A stretch of 15,646 nt of DNA, taken from positions 1 through 15,646 of the forward strand of contig DGVV01000085.1 of NCBI GenBank assembly GCA_002395085.1. The letters are read 5' to 3'. This document shows positions 7,729 through 14,298 of this stretch, in pieces. The notes beneath the pieces were generated by a model. It made no database searches and was not told the DNA's origin. It saw only the letters and a list, made by a program, of their open reading frames with translations. This stretch comes from Ruminococcus sp. UBA4275. Its GTDB lineage: Bacteria > Bacillota > Clostridia > Oscillospirales > Ruminococcaceae. Position 1 is the first letter of the stretch, and every line of letters starts with the position of its first letter. The position numbers and the translations under genes are program-made.

Positions 7729-8682
7729 TTAATCCATGTATTTGCCGAGCAGTCCGCTGATGAACTTGTTTGCGAAATACATCGCAATGAACAGGATCAT
7801 GCAGATTGCGGAGGCATAGCCCATCTCATAGCGGATCCAGCCGTAGTCGAAGGCGTGGGTCATGATGGTATGGGCTGCATAATCGGTGCTGGGGAAGCCG
7901 ACGAGGTTGCGCGCAACGATGTCGGCGGTAAATGCGGAGACAATCTGCATGACAGCGGCAAACATCAGCGAAGGGCCCATGCCGGGGATCGTAATGTAGA
8001 TCAGCTCCTGCCAGCGGTTCTTGATGCCCTCGATTGCACCCGCTTCATACTGGGATTTGTCGATATTCTGGAAGCCGGCACGCATCGCGAGGAAGCCTGC
8101 GCCCATCGAGACCCAAAGCTGCACGATGATGACAACCGTGAGGATGTACTTGGAATCGGTGAGCCACTGAATGGCGGATGTCGTGATGCCGAGGTTCATG
8201 AGCGTGGAATTGGCGATGCCGTAGCTGTCGCCGGAGAAGATAAGCTGCCAGACTGCATACACGCCCGACGCCATCGAGGGAGCGTAGAAGATCAGCGTGA
8301 AGATGACCTTGAGCGTCTGATTCAGCTCATTGATGAGCCATGCCAGCATAAAGCTCAGAAAATAGCTCAGCGGGCCGGTGAACACAGCAAACACCAGCGT
8401 CACGCGGATTGCCTTGATGAAGATGCTGTCATTGAGGAACAGGTTATAGAAATTGCTGAGGCCGACCCATGTCGGCGGGTACTGCACCATGTCGAAATCC
8501 GTCAGACCGATCGGGAGCGACATGATAACCGGAATGATCGTAAACACCAGAAACACGAGCATGAACGGGAGTATCATCAGATAGGCTTCCTTGTTCTGCT
8601 TCATTTGCAGCCAGACCTGCCGCCGCTGCTCCTGCTTGGTTCTCACACCGATCTGATCCTGATTCAAGATCTGATTCTCCAA
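7729..8682 (-). CDS. Carbohydrate ABC transporter permease, MalF type (first pair)
   Basis: This is a 317-residue partner of the MalG-type subunit encoded just downstream. A cytoplasmic head of about 33 residues leads to a first helix (34-56), then the family-typical TDFDMVQYPPTWVGLSNFYNLF segment in short form at 61-82. The EAA loop is at 213-233 (EAGAIEGIKNRWQELIYITIP). The start codon is TTG at 8682, chosen because AGGAGGG stands exactly 8 nt upstream and no in-frame ATG fits. The rare start may lower expression relative to the binding protein. The gene lies 40 nt after the binding-protein gene, the usual CUT1 order (binding protein, MalF, MalG). Confidence 0.93.
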   Translation of the reverse strand: MENQILNQDQIGVRTKQEQRRQVWLQMKQNKEAYLMILPFMLVFLVFTIIPVIMSLPIGLTDFDMVQYPPTWVGLSNFYNLFLNDSIFIKAIRVTLVFAVFTGPLSYFLSFMLAWLINELNQTLKVIFTLIFYAPSMASGVYAVWQLIFSGDSYGIANSTLMNLGITTSAIQWLTDSKYILTVVIIVQLWVSMGAGFLAMRAGFQNIDKSQYEAGAIEGIKNRWQELIYITIPGMGPSLMFAAVMQIVSAFTADIVARNLVGFPSTDYAAHTIMTHAFDYGWIRYEMGYASAICMILFIAMYFANKFISGLLGKYMD

Positions 8683-8722
8683 AACGGGAACCCTCCTTAC
8701 GTTTCAAATTCGCCGGATGCGG

Positions 8723-11626
8723 TCAGTCAAGACCGATGTTTTTGCGCTTTCTCTGAATCTCATCGTTCATATCGCTGTTGTAATACATGAGCGTATCGCG
8801 CGGATTCTCATTGGAATTGACCGTCTCACGGAAAGCATTCATAATGTTTCTGGTGACGGCATAGGACGAAGGCAGAATCGGGATTTCCGTGAGGGATTCC
8901 CACTGGCTGAGCAGCACATCCTGCTCTGCGCCGGACCAGTTGAGCTGCCGCAGCGCATTGACATTTGCCGCTTCATATCTGCCCATCTGTCCCAGCAGAC
9001 CTTCGAGGTCTGCACCGTATTCCGTCTGCACCTCGTCAGAGCAGAACCACTTGACGAATTTCCAGGCATTTTCCTTATTCTTCACCTTATTAAAGATGAC
9101 CGCACCGCTGCCGCCGGAATTGGAAGCGTGATTGATTGTACCGTCACCGGAAAGCGTACCGGGCATGACGGTGAAATTCCAGAGGCCCTTGATTTCCGGC
9201 GCAGCCACCGAAAGCTGATTGCCGAAGCTGTAATTCGCAATGACAATCGGATACTGACCGGTGCGGAAGTAACTGTAGGCATCGTAGGTTTGCAGGAACT
9301 TATAATCGGTATAGAAGTCCGTCCACTTTTCAAAGCACTGAATCGCCGTGACAGAATCAAACTGCGTCTTTGTCTGCTCCGGATTATAATAGTTGAGACC
9401 GGATTGCAGCACAAGCGATGCAAATGTGTGTCCCGCTTCTGTTGCAGCCGCAACATTGGTCGAAGGCAGAATCAGACCGACGCCGAGGTGATTGCGCTGA
9501 AGCGCCGGCAGCATATCAATGATGTCATCCCATGTGCGCGGCAGCTCGGTAAAGCCGAGTTCCGTCAGAATGTCCGTGCGGTAGAACATCATCGTCCAGT
9601 TCTGGGTCAGCGGCACACCGTACACACCGCCGTTATAGGAATACGGCACGGCGGCATCCTTCTGATAGGCACGCGAAACAAGGTCATAGTCATAGAACTG
9701 CGACACATCTGTCAGCAGCCCGCGGCACGCGAGGTTGACCGGAAATTCGCCGCCGAGGAACAGGGCCACATCCGGACCTTTGCCCGCCAGCGTTGCCTCA
9801 ACCACGCCGCCGACGACCAGATTCACCGAGACCGGAATATCCGGATAAAGCTGCGAAAACTCATTTTCCACCAGTTCCTTGACAACCAGTGCCTGATCGC
9901 GTCCGAGATTGACCCACACGCTGATGACATCATCCTGCGTCGCGTCGATGTCGGAAAGCGTGGTGTAATCCTCTGTGAACGAACCGATGAACGCCTTGAA
10001 GCGGAACGCAAGCTGCTTGAAGGCACTGCCCTTGAGCGAAGAAAACTCCTCATCGGGCGATGCGATTTCCAGATAGTCGATTTCCAGCGGCTGATCGCGG
10101 TAATCGCAGATAAAGGTGGAAATCGTGGAGATATTATCCTTGATCGGTGCAACGTATTTCGGGATGCGGCTGGGCTTCTCAATGCACTTATCCAGAATGA
10201 CATACATTCTCTGGAGTGCAGCAGCCTCTGAGCCAAGCGTACCGGAAAGTTCCTCAATCCTGCGCTGTGCAAGCTTGAGCTGCTCCGAAAGCCGGATGAA
10301 ATCCGGAATGAGCGTCGGGATGCTCTCCTCGACATAATAGTCATTGTACTTATCAGGATTCGGACCGGTAATCATAAGAATCTGCTTATAGCAGGTATTG
10401 AGATCCGTGATGACGCCTTCCAGCCGGCGCATCGACTCACCGATTTCGCCGGGCATTGCCTCCAGCGTAATCGTATGCGCTTCGCCGCCGGTGAGATAGA
10501 CATAGGCGGTCTCGTCGTCCGCATCCCTGACCGTGGTGAGATCCCAGTCTGTATTATAATAGAACTTCACCTGTGAGAACGCATCGTTTTGCAGTTCGCC
10601 GTCAATGAGGATGCGGCGGTTGGAATAGAAGCCGCGCATGACATTCTGCCGCGCCTTGATGCCGATTTTGTACCAGCCGTCCCCTTTGAGTGCATCAGCG
10701 GGAATCTCCCAGGTAATGGTCTGCCCCGCCTGATCCCAGTTTGCGCCGCCGATGGTATTGTACACCATTTTCACGGGGTCAGAGGGCGAGACGGTGTAGG
10801 CATTGTTGTCATACGCCGGATACAGCGTCGAGGAGGACTTATATTTCGCAGCCTCTCCCTCGATGCGGTACAGCGTTGAGGGCGTAGCACTGAGTTCGGA
10901 AGCGGCAGGCTTTTTGTAGACAGATGTGCCTTCCGGCTGGCAGAAGGTCAGCGACTCCAGCACAAGCGACGCCTTGACACCCTGAATCGTCAGCGTATGT
11001 TCGCCCTTTGTCAGATAGAACTGAAGCGGATCATTGAACAGACCGTCTTCATCATAGAGGAATTTGGTCTGCCATGCGGGATGTTCGATCTGAGACGGAC
11101 GCACCTGATTGCCGCGCGAATCGGTTTTGATCTCGTTCTTGTTGACATAGATTTTGTTCAGGCAGATGCGGGATGCGGATTCAAACGGTGTTGCACCGTC
11201 AATCTGCATGGAAAGCTCCACCTGATTCGAGGGGGATTCCAGCGCATAGTAGACCGCTTTGAGTGAATATGCGCCCTCCTCCTCCACGCGGAAGCGGAAG
11301 GAAACTTCACCCTCTGCACTGTTCCAGATCAGCACATGATCCCGCTGATCCGCACCCTCTCCGAATGAACCGGTTGAGAGTTCACCGCCGGACATTTCCG
11401 CGGCATCCGCACCGGCGATCACAATTTCACGATCCGGATGCGGCGCATCGGCATGGGCATCATAATAGTCACTGTAGCTGGTCTCACGTTCAAAATGCAG
11501 CGCATAGAGACCGTCCGCGGGGGCATCAGCTTCCGCCGCCAGACAGATCTGCGGGAGACAAAAAGTGCCGGTCAGAACAGCGCCGGCTGCCGCAGTAATC
11601 CGCCGGACAATCGCCTTTTTTCTCAC
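8723..11626 (-). CDS. Large extracellular solute-binding protein (family 1) with N-terminal carbohydrate-binding-like regions
   Basis: This is the capture component of the importer, 967 residues from a GTG at 11626. GTG is chosen because AAAGGTGGAG sits just upstream and a basic, hydrophobic signal peptide follows directly; reading back to an ATG at 11737 adds 37 unlikely residues. Residues 1-33 are exported without a convincing lipobox. Two beta-rich regions (about 40-230 and 252-395) look like jelly-roll carbohydrate-binding modules, the second opening with LYRIEGEAAKY, and a helical stretch (about 400-490) follows. From about 565 a complete family-1 binding-protein fold is seen: TQDDVISVWVNLGRDQ, the GPDVALFLGGE strand, GVYGVPLTQNWTMMFYR and PRTWDDI. 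The usual family length is about 420-550. The extra domains could hold a polysaccharide near the cell. Ligand unknown; jelly-roll assignment is by pattern only. Confidence 0.9.
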   Translation of the reverse strand: MRKKAIVRRITAAAGAVLTGTFCLPQICLAAEADAPADGLYALHFERETSYSDYYDAHADAPHPDREIVIAGADAAEMSGGELSTGSFGEGADQRDHVLIWNSAEGEVSFRFRVEEEGAYSLKAVYYALESPSNQVELSMQIDGATPFESASRICLNKIYVNKNEIKTDSRGNQVRPSQIEHPAWQTKFLYDEDGLFNDPLQFYLTKGEHTLTIQGVKASLVLESLTFCQPEGTSVYKKPAASELSATPSTLYRIEGEAAKYKSSSTLYPAYDNNAYTVSPSDPVKMVYNTIGGANWDQAGQTITWEIPADALKGDGWYKIGIKARQNVMRGFYSNRRILIDGELQNDAFSQVKFYYNTDWDLTTVRDADDETAYVYLTGGEAHTITLEAMPGEIGESMRRLEGVITDLNTCYKQILMITGPNPDKYNDYYVEESIPTLIPDFIRLSEQLKLAQRRIEELSGTLGSEAAALQRMYVILDKCIEKPSRIPKYVAPIKDNISTISTFICDYRDQPLEIDYLEIASPDEEFSSLKGSAFKQLAFRFKAFIGSFTEDYTTLSDIDATQDDVISVWVNLGRDQALVVKELVENEFSQLYPDIPVSVNLVVGGVVEATLAGKGPDVALFLGGEFPVNLACRGLLTDVSQFYDYDLVSRAYQKDAAVPYSYNGGVYGVPLTQNWTMMFYRTDILTELGFTELPRTWDDIIDMLPALQRNHLGVGLILPSTNVAAATEAGHTFASLVLQSGLNYYNPEQTKTQFDSVTAIQCFEKWTDFYTDYKFLQTYDAYSYFRTGQYPIVIANYSFGNQLSVAAPEIKGLWNFTVMPGTLSGDGTINHASNSGGSGAVIFNKVKNKENAWKFVKWFCSDEVQTEYGADLEGLLGQMGRYEAANVNALRQLNWSGAEQDVLLSQWESLTEIPILPSSYAVTRNIMNAFRETVNSNENPRDTLMYYNSDMNDEIQRKRKNIGLD

Positions 11627-11716
11627 GGTTTCTCCACCTTTCCACACCGTCTCCGCGCCGGAAAACGGGCATCGGAAACGGTTTTGTATCGCATCAGCGC
11701 AGGCAATATCATCCAT

Positions 11717-11731
11717 TTTTGCGCAGCAAAA
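11717..11731. promoter_or_regulatory. Inverted repeat in operon leader, candidate operator
   Basis: TTTTGC and GCAAAA are separated by GCA, at about +20 to +34 of the expected transcript of the transport operon. A related palindrome lies upstream of the -35 box at 11801-11810. A site overlapping early transcription suits a repressor. The binding protein is unknown. Confidence 0.4.
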
Positions 11732-11757
11732 GCGCACAGGACATCCTGCAATATCTT

Positions 11758-11786
11758 ATTATATCAAATATCGCAGTATTTGTCAA
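11758..11786 (-). promoter_or_regulatory. Consensus sigma-A promoter of the transport operon
   Basis: On the minus strand TTGACA (11786-11781) is followed by a 17-nt spacer and TATAAT (11763-11758), a perfect match to the housekeeping consensus. Transcription should begin near 11751 and give a leader of about 125 nt before the GTG of the binding-protein gene. A promoter this strong for a catabolic import system suggests that control is by repression. Confidence 0.9.
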
Positions 11787-11800
11787 GATGTCTCAAACCC

Positions 11801-11810
11801 TTTTGCAAAA
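11801..11810. promoter_or_regulatory. Palindrome TTTTGCAAAA upstream of the operon promoter
   Basis: This perfect 10-bp palindrome lies 14 nt upstream of the -35 box. It shares its TTTTGC half-site with the inverted repeat at 11717-11731; the two centres are about 81 bp apart. It may be an auxiliary operator, though AT-rich palindromes of this size can arise by chance. Confidence 0.35.
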
Positions 11811-11835
11811 CGTAAAATAATTCTATCAGGATGCA

Positions 11836-11874
11836 CAAGGTTTATGGTGCTTTCTTGCGCTTGCAAGGTTTATG
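11836..11874. repeat. Two 11-bp direct repeats at 28-bp spacing
   Basis: CAAGGTTTATG occurs at 11836-11846 and again at 11864-11874. The pair lies about 50-90 bp upstream of the operon -35 box, in an otherwise gene-free region. Direct repeats upstream of a promoter are the usual arrangement for AraC-type activators, but no such regulator is encoded in the window. Confidence 0.45.
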
Positions 11875-12026
11875 TTGTGGTGAATTATCCAAAGATAAAG
11901 CACTGTAAGGCGGCATCCTCCGTGCAAATACACAAAAGCAAATTTCAAGACAATTATCCAGATTGTATAATCTATATTAAGTATCACAAATTGTAAATGT
12001 AAATAAAATTATTTTTATAAAACCAC

Positions 12027-12054
12027 TTGCTTTTTTTCAGAAATATGTTACAAT
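12027..12054 (+). promoter_or_regulatory. Promoter of the ferredoxin gene
   Basis: TTGCTT (12027-12032), a 16-nt spacer and TACAAT (12049-12054) with an extended -10 TG fit a sigma-A promoter. The predicted start near 12061 leaves a leader of about 78 nt. This contains a 6-bp hairpin (CGGTAC, 5-nt loop, GTACCG at 12088-12104) before the ribosome site. The stretch 11811-12026 holds no gene that can be supported. Confidence 0.75.
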
Positions 12055-12138
12055 AGAGATAGCAGCAGTGACAATATCACAGTTGCCCGGTACATCCCGT
12101 ACCGCTGAAACCAAAAACATAATAGGAGGTAACTAGTT

Positions 12139-12309
12139 ATGGCATACGCAATCAACGATAGCTGCATTTCCTGCGGCGCTTGTGCAGATGCATGTCCCGT
12201 GAGTGCAATCTCTGAGGGCGACGGCAAGTATGTGATCGACGCTGAGACCTGTCTCGAGTGCGGCGCTTGCGCGGATACATGTCCCGTCGGCGCACCGGAG
12301 CAGGCATAA
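12139..12309 (+). CDS. 2[4Fe-4S] clostridial-type ferredoxin
   Basis: This is a 56-residue soluble electron carrier with two CxxCxxCxxxCP motifs: Cys 9, 12, 15, 19 and Cys 38, 41, 44, 48. Each set shares ligands so that two [4Fe-4S] clusters form, the classic two-fold pseudo-symmetric bacterial ferredoxin. Length and spacing match the family exactly, with a short loop (EGDGKYVID) between halves and an acidic composition. In anaerobes it carries low-potential electrons for pyruvate:ferredoxin oxidoreductase, hydrogenases and similar enzymes. AGGAGGT precedes the ATG by 8 nt. It has its own promoter and a strong terminator, so it is monocistronic and probably highly expressed. Confidence 0.97.
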   Translation: MAYAINDSCISCGACADACPVSAISEGDGKYVIDAETCLECGACADTCPVGAPEQA

Positions 12310-12330
12310 GCTGATCCGCACTGCGAACAC

Positions 12331-12366
12331 AAAGCGGCGGTCTCTTGCGGGAGACTGCCGCTTTTT
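12331..12366 (+). terminator. Intrinsic terminator of the ferredoxin gene
   Basis: AAAGCGGCGGTCTC and GAGACTGCCGCTTT form a 14-bp stem with one G-U pair around a 6-nt loop, ending in a TTTTT run. It is a textbook intrinsic terminator 21 nt after the ferredoxin stop. Confidence 0.93.
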
Positions 12367-12387
12367 CTGTCCGCTGCAAAACAGGGC

Positions 12388-12416
12388 TTGCAATTTTGCC
12401 GGTTCTGTGGTATAAT
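12388..12416 (+). promoter_or_regulatory. Promoter of the lipoprotein gene
   Basis: TTGCAA (12388-12393), a 17-nt spacer and TATAAT (12411-12416), with TGG just before the -10 giving an extended -10 box. Transcription should start near 12423, directly ahead of the inverted repeat at 12425-12447. Confidence 0.85.
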
Positions 12417-12424
12417 AATAGAAC

Positions 12425-12447
12425 TTGCATACGTCTGCTGTATGCAA
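12425..12447. promoter_or_regulatory. Perfect 8-bp inverted repeat at the lipoprotein transcript start
   Basis: TTGCATAC and GTATGCAA are separated by 7 nt, starting at about +2 to +3 of the predicted mRNA. It can be a 5' stabilising hairpin in RNA or a dyad operator in DNA; the position fits both. It ends 12 nt before the AGGAGG site. Confidence 0.55.
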
Positions 12448-12476
12448 ACCACGGAAAACAGGAGGATCTGATTCAA

Positions 12477-13130
12477 ATGAACAGCAGATTTTTTCGCAGG
12501 CAGGCAATTCTGCTTGCGCTGACACTGACCTGCTCCGCAGCGATGCTCGCAGGCTGTGCAAATAACACCGACCGGAACACCTCATCCATCAACGATGCGG
12601 ACAGACCCCATCACACGGTCTATTCCCCGACCGTTCCGGAAAACCGCGTAGATGACGATGCGCCCGGTCAGAATATCGACGCAGTCATCGGTGAAGAGGT
12701 CAACTATGACAACAAAATCACCGCAAAGGTCAATCAGGTGGTTGAGATCGACGATGTGAACAAGGCAAACGGACGCACACTGCTTGCTGAAATGACCATC
12801 ACCAATAACTCGGATGCAGCAATTGATTGCAGCACACTCACGCATTTCAGCCTGATCATTGACGATCAGGAGGACATTGAGCCGCTGAGAAACGTCGTTT
12901 CTGCAATCATTGGCCGCAAGTATTATACCCAGATCAAGAGCGATCTCCAGAATTTCAATTCCAAGATCGAAGCCGGTCAGACCCTGACAGGCTATGTCTA
13001 CATTGGTGCGCCGACAAGCTGGAAATCCCTGAAGCTTGTCTACATCCCCTACCGCTACTACAATACCGACCGCATCACCTATGACATCAAAGAGGACGAA
13101 CTGGTCCACTACACCGAGGATCTCCCGTAA
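12477..13130 (+). CDS. DUF4352-like lipoprotein
   Basis: This is a 217-residue lipoprotein. The start at 12477 is supported by AGGAGG at 12460-12465 and by the signal sequence that follows: basic residues, a hydrophobic core, and the lipobox LAGC with Cys 27 as the lipidated residue. An Asp/Asn-rich spacer (28-65) leads to one beta-rich domain (about 70-195). The pattern of that domain (GEEVNYDNKITAKVNQVVEID, then LLAEMTITNNSD, then IEAGQTLTGYVYIGAP) fits the immunoglobulin-like DUF4352 family. That family is common in Firmicute surface lipoproteins and mostly of unknown role. No catalytic motif is seen. It is monocistronic, with its own promoter and a terminator shared with the convergent M23 gene. 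Confidence 0.8.
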   Translation: MNSRFFRRQAILLALTLTCSAAMLAGCANNTDRNTSSINDADRPHHTVYSPTVPENRVDDDAPGQNIDAVIGEEVNYDNKITAKVNQVVEIDDVNKANGRTLLAEMTITNNSDAAIDCSTLTHFSLIIDDQEDIEPLRNVVSAIIGRKYYTQIKSDLQNFNSKIEAGQTLTGYVYIGAPTSWKSLKLVYIPYRYYNTDRITYDIKEDELVHYTEDLP

Positions 13131-13133
13131 TCT

Positions 13134-13177
13134 GTAAAACAGCCGCCGCTCCGGTTTTCCCGAAGCGGCGGTTTTAC
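13134..13177. terminator. Bidirectional terminator between lipoprotein and M23 genes
   Basis: CCGCCGCT (13143-13150) pairs with AGCGGCGG (13164-13171). A further GTAAAA/TTTTAC pairing at the base provides a T run on both strands. It lies between convergent stop codons at 13130 and 13179 and can serve both genes. Confidence 0.85.
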
Positions 13178-13178
13178 G

Positions 13179-13970
13179 TTATTCTGCGGCAGATGTCGTT
13201 TCCTGCATTCCGGTTTCTCCCGACAAAAACATTTCCGGATCGACAAAGCGGTCATTGATCAGCACATCAAAATGCAGATGCGGTTCCATAGCACTCTCTG
13301 CCTCGTTCGTATCCCCGATGACGCCGATGACCGTTCCGCGCTGAATGATGTCGCCCGCATGCACATTCAGTGCCTCATTCAGTCCGCAGTACCGTGTGAC
13401 TGCTCCGCTGTCATGCAGCATCGTGACAATCACGCCCCAGAGCGCATCCCGTTCCACCGCAATCACCGTGCCATCCAGCACCGCGCAGACATCTGTGCCG
13501 ATGGCTGCGGCATAATCTGTCCCGTTATGCGTCTGCCAGATGCCCGTTGTACCGGATTTCACCAGTTCGCCTTTGCTGAACGGCTGCACCACCGTCCCGG
13601 CAACCGGTGCAAGCGGCAGTTCAACCGGCGCAGTCGTCAGAGCGGTTTCGGTTTCGGTGTAAATGCGGGTCGAAACGGGCGTCGTCACGGTGCGGCGCAG
13701 GATTGCCGCTGCCTCCTCCGCCTCCGCAGTCGTCGTGACCGTCTCCGTGCGGGTGGATGCTGTCTCCGGTACGGTGGATGTGGTGCTGGTCTGCGCCTGC
13801 GCAGTTGCCGTTGTCTGCTGCTGCGCAATGCTGCTCTCCGGACGCTTCGGTACGGTTCTGCCGGTCTCGGAATAGGCATACCAGCAGGCTGCACCGACCA
13901 TTGCCACGCTCAGGGACAGCGCTGCATAAAAGCCCTTGCCGGACATTCCGGCGCGTGTAGTTTTGTTCAT
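13179..13970 (-). CDS. Membrane-anchored M23/LytM-family protein, SpoIIQ-like
   Basis: This protein has 263 residues from the ATG at 13970. A farther ATG at 14057 would add 29 polar residues before the membrane segment and is less likely; the chosen start has AAAGGCGAG upstream. One helix (about 13-33) anchors it, followed by a Thr/Ala/Gln/Ser-rich wall-spanning linker (about 45-115) and a LytM domain (about 123-250). Zinc-ligand motifs are intact: HNGTD (H148, D152) and HLHF (H231, H233). The conserved second catalytic-region histidine, normally in a YxH motif, is replaced: the site reads RYCGL, with G196 where His is expected. This, the GTVVQPFSKGELV opening and the single-pass layout recall SpoIIQ, an engulfment protein with weak or no hydrolase activity. 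The SpoIIQ role is inference, since spoIIID is not beside it; it could be another division or wall-remodelling factor. Confidence 0.82.
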   Translation of the reverse strand: MNKTTRAGMSGKGFYAALSLSVAMVGAACWYAYSETGRTVPKRPESSIAQQQTTATAQAQTSTTSTVPETASTRTETVTTTAEAEEAAAILRRTVTTPVSTRIYTETETALTTAPVELPLAPVAGTVVQPFSKGELVKSGTTGIWQTHNGTDYAAAIGTDVCAVLDGTVIAVERDALWGVIVTMLHDSGAVTRYCGLNEALNVHAGDIIQRGTVIGVIGDTNEAESAMEPHLHFDVLINDRFVDPEMFLSGETGMQETTSAAE

Positions 13971-14197
13971 ATATCTCGCCTTTCTGTTTTCGGGATGAAG
14001 CCTCTGTTCATTGCGGCTTTCAAGGCTATCATGCGCAGCATGACTGTTTTTATGCATTCAGCAGCAAATTTGTCTGTAAGGAACTGTGCATCCCTGCTTT
14101 TCTATAACGAAATTGCGCTATTTTTGCACCTCAGCGTCGGATTTGTCTGACAATACCTGCGCATTTTTATGCAGGCAAACAAAGAATGTGAAAAAAC

Positions 14198-14227
14198 TTG
14201 CGCGTTTTTTCATCTATGTGTTATAAT
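14198..14227 (+). promoter_or_regulatory. Promoter of the leucine-rich-repeat gene
   Basis: TTGCGC (14198-14203), an 18-nt spacer and TATAAT (14222-14227) with an extended -10 TG. The expected start near 14234 gives a leader of about 65 nt. The rest of the 13971-14298 gap is AT-rich, with short repeats (TTTTTATGCA at 14047 and 14164) but no gene that can be supported. Confidence 0.7.
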
Positions 14228-14298
14228 TAGAATGCCAGACCAGTGCAGTCAAGGCATAAACAGGGAATTGGGATTAAACAGAAAGGAAAAGATTATTT

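Noticed and set aside
11672..11687. CcpA (cre)-like site in the operon leader
   Set aside because: The AACG core with following T run resembles a cre site, but about three conserved positions are wrong, so it is too weak to report as a feature.
11627..11737. Extension of the binding protein to an ATG at 11737
   Set aside because: The extra 37 residues would place a polar, Cys-rich stretch before the signal peptide, and the ATG would lie only about 13 nt after the predicted transcription start without a clear ribosome site. The GTG at 11626 has one.
11703..11755. Repeat GCAATATC at 11703-11710 and 11748-11755
   Set aside because: An 8-bp repeat in AT-rich leader sequence is within chance expectation.
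13272..14150. Plus-strand frame of 292 codons opposite the M23 gene
   Set aside because: The minus-strand frame carries the M23 motifs, signal anchor and a shared terminator. The plus-strand product is Arg/Cys-rich with no recognisable pattern.
14164..14192. Possible minus-strand promoter for the M23 gene (TTCACA-17-TAAAAA)
   Set aside because: The -35 is good but the -10 matches only four of six positions, and the leader would be about 180 nt in an AT-rich region. A promoter must exist here, but this one is not secure.
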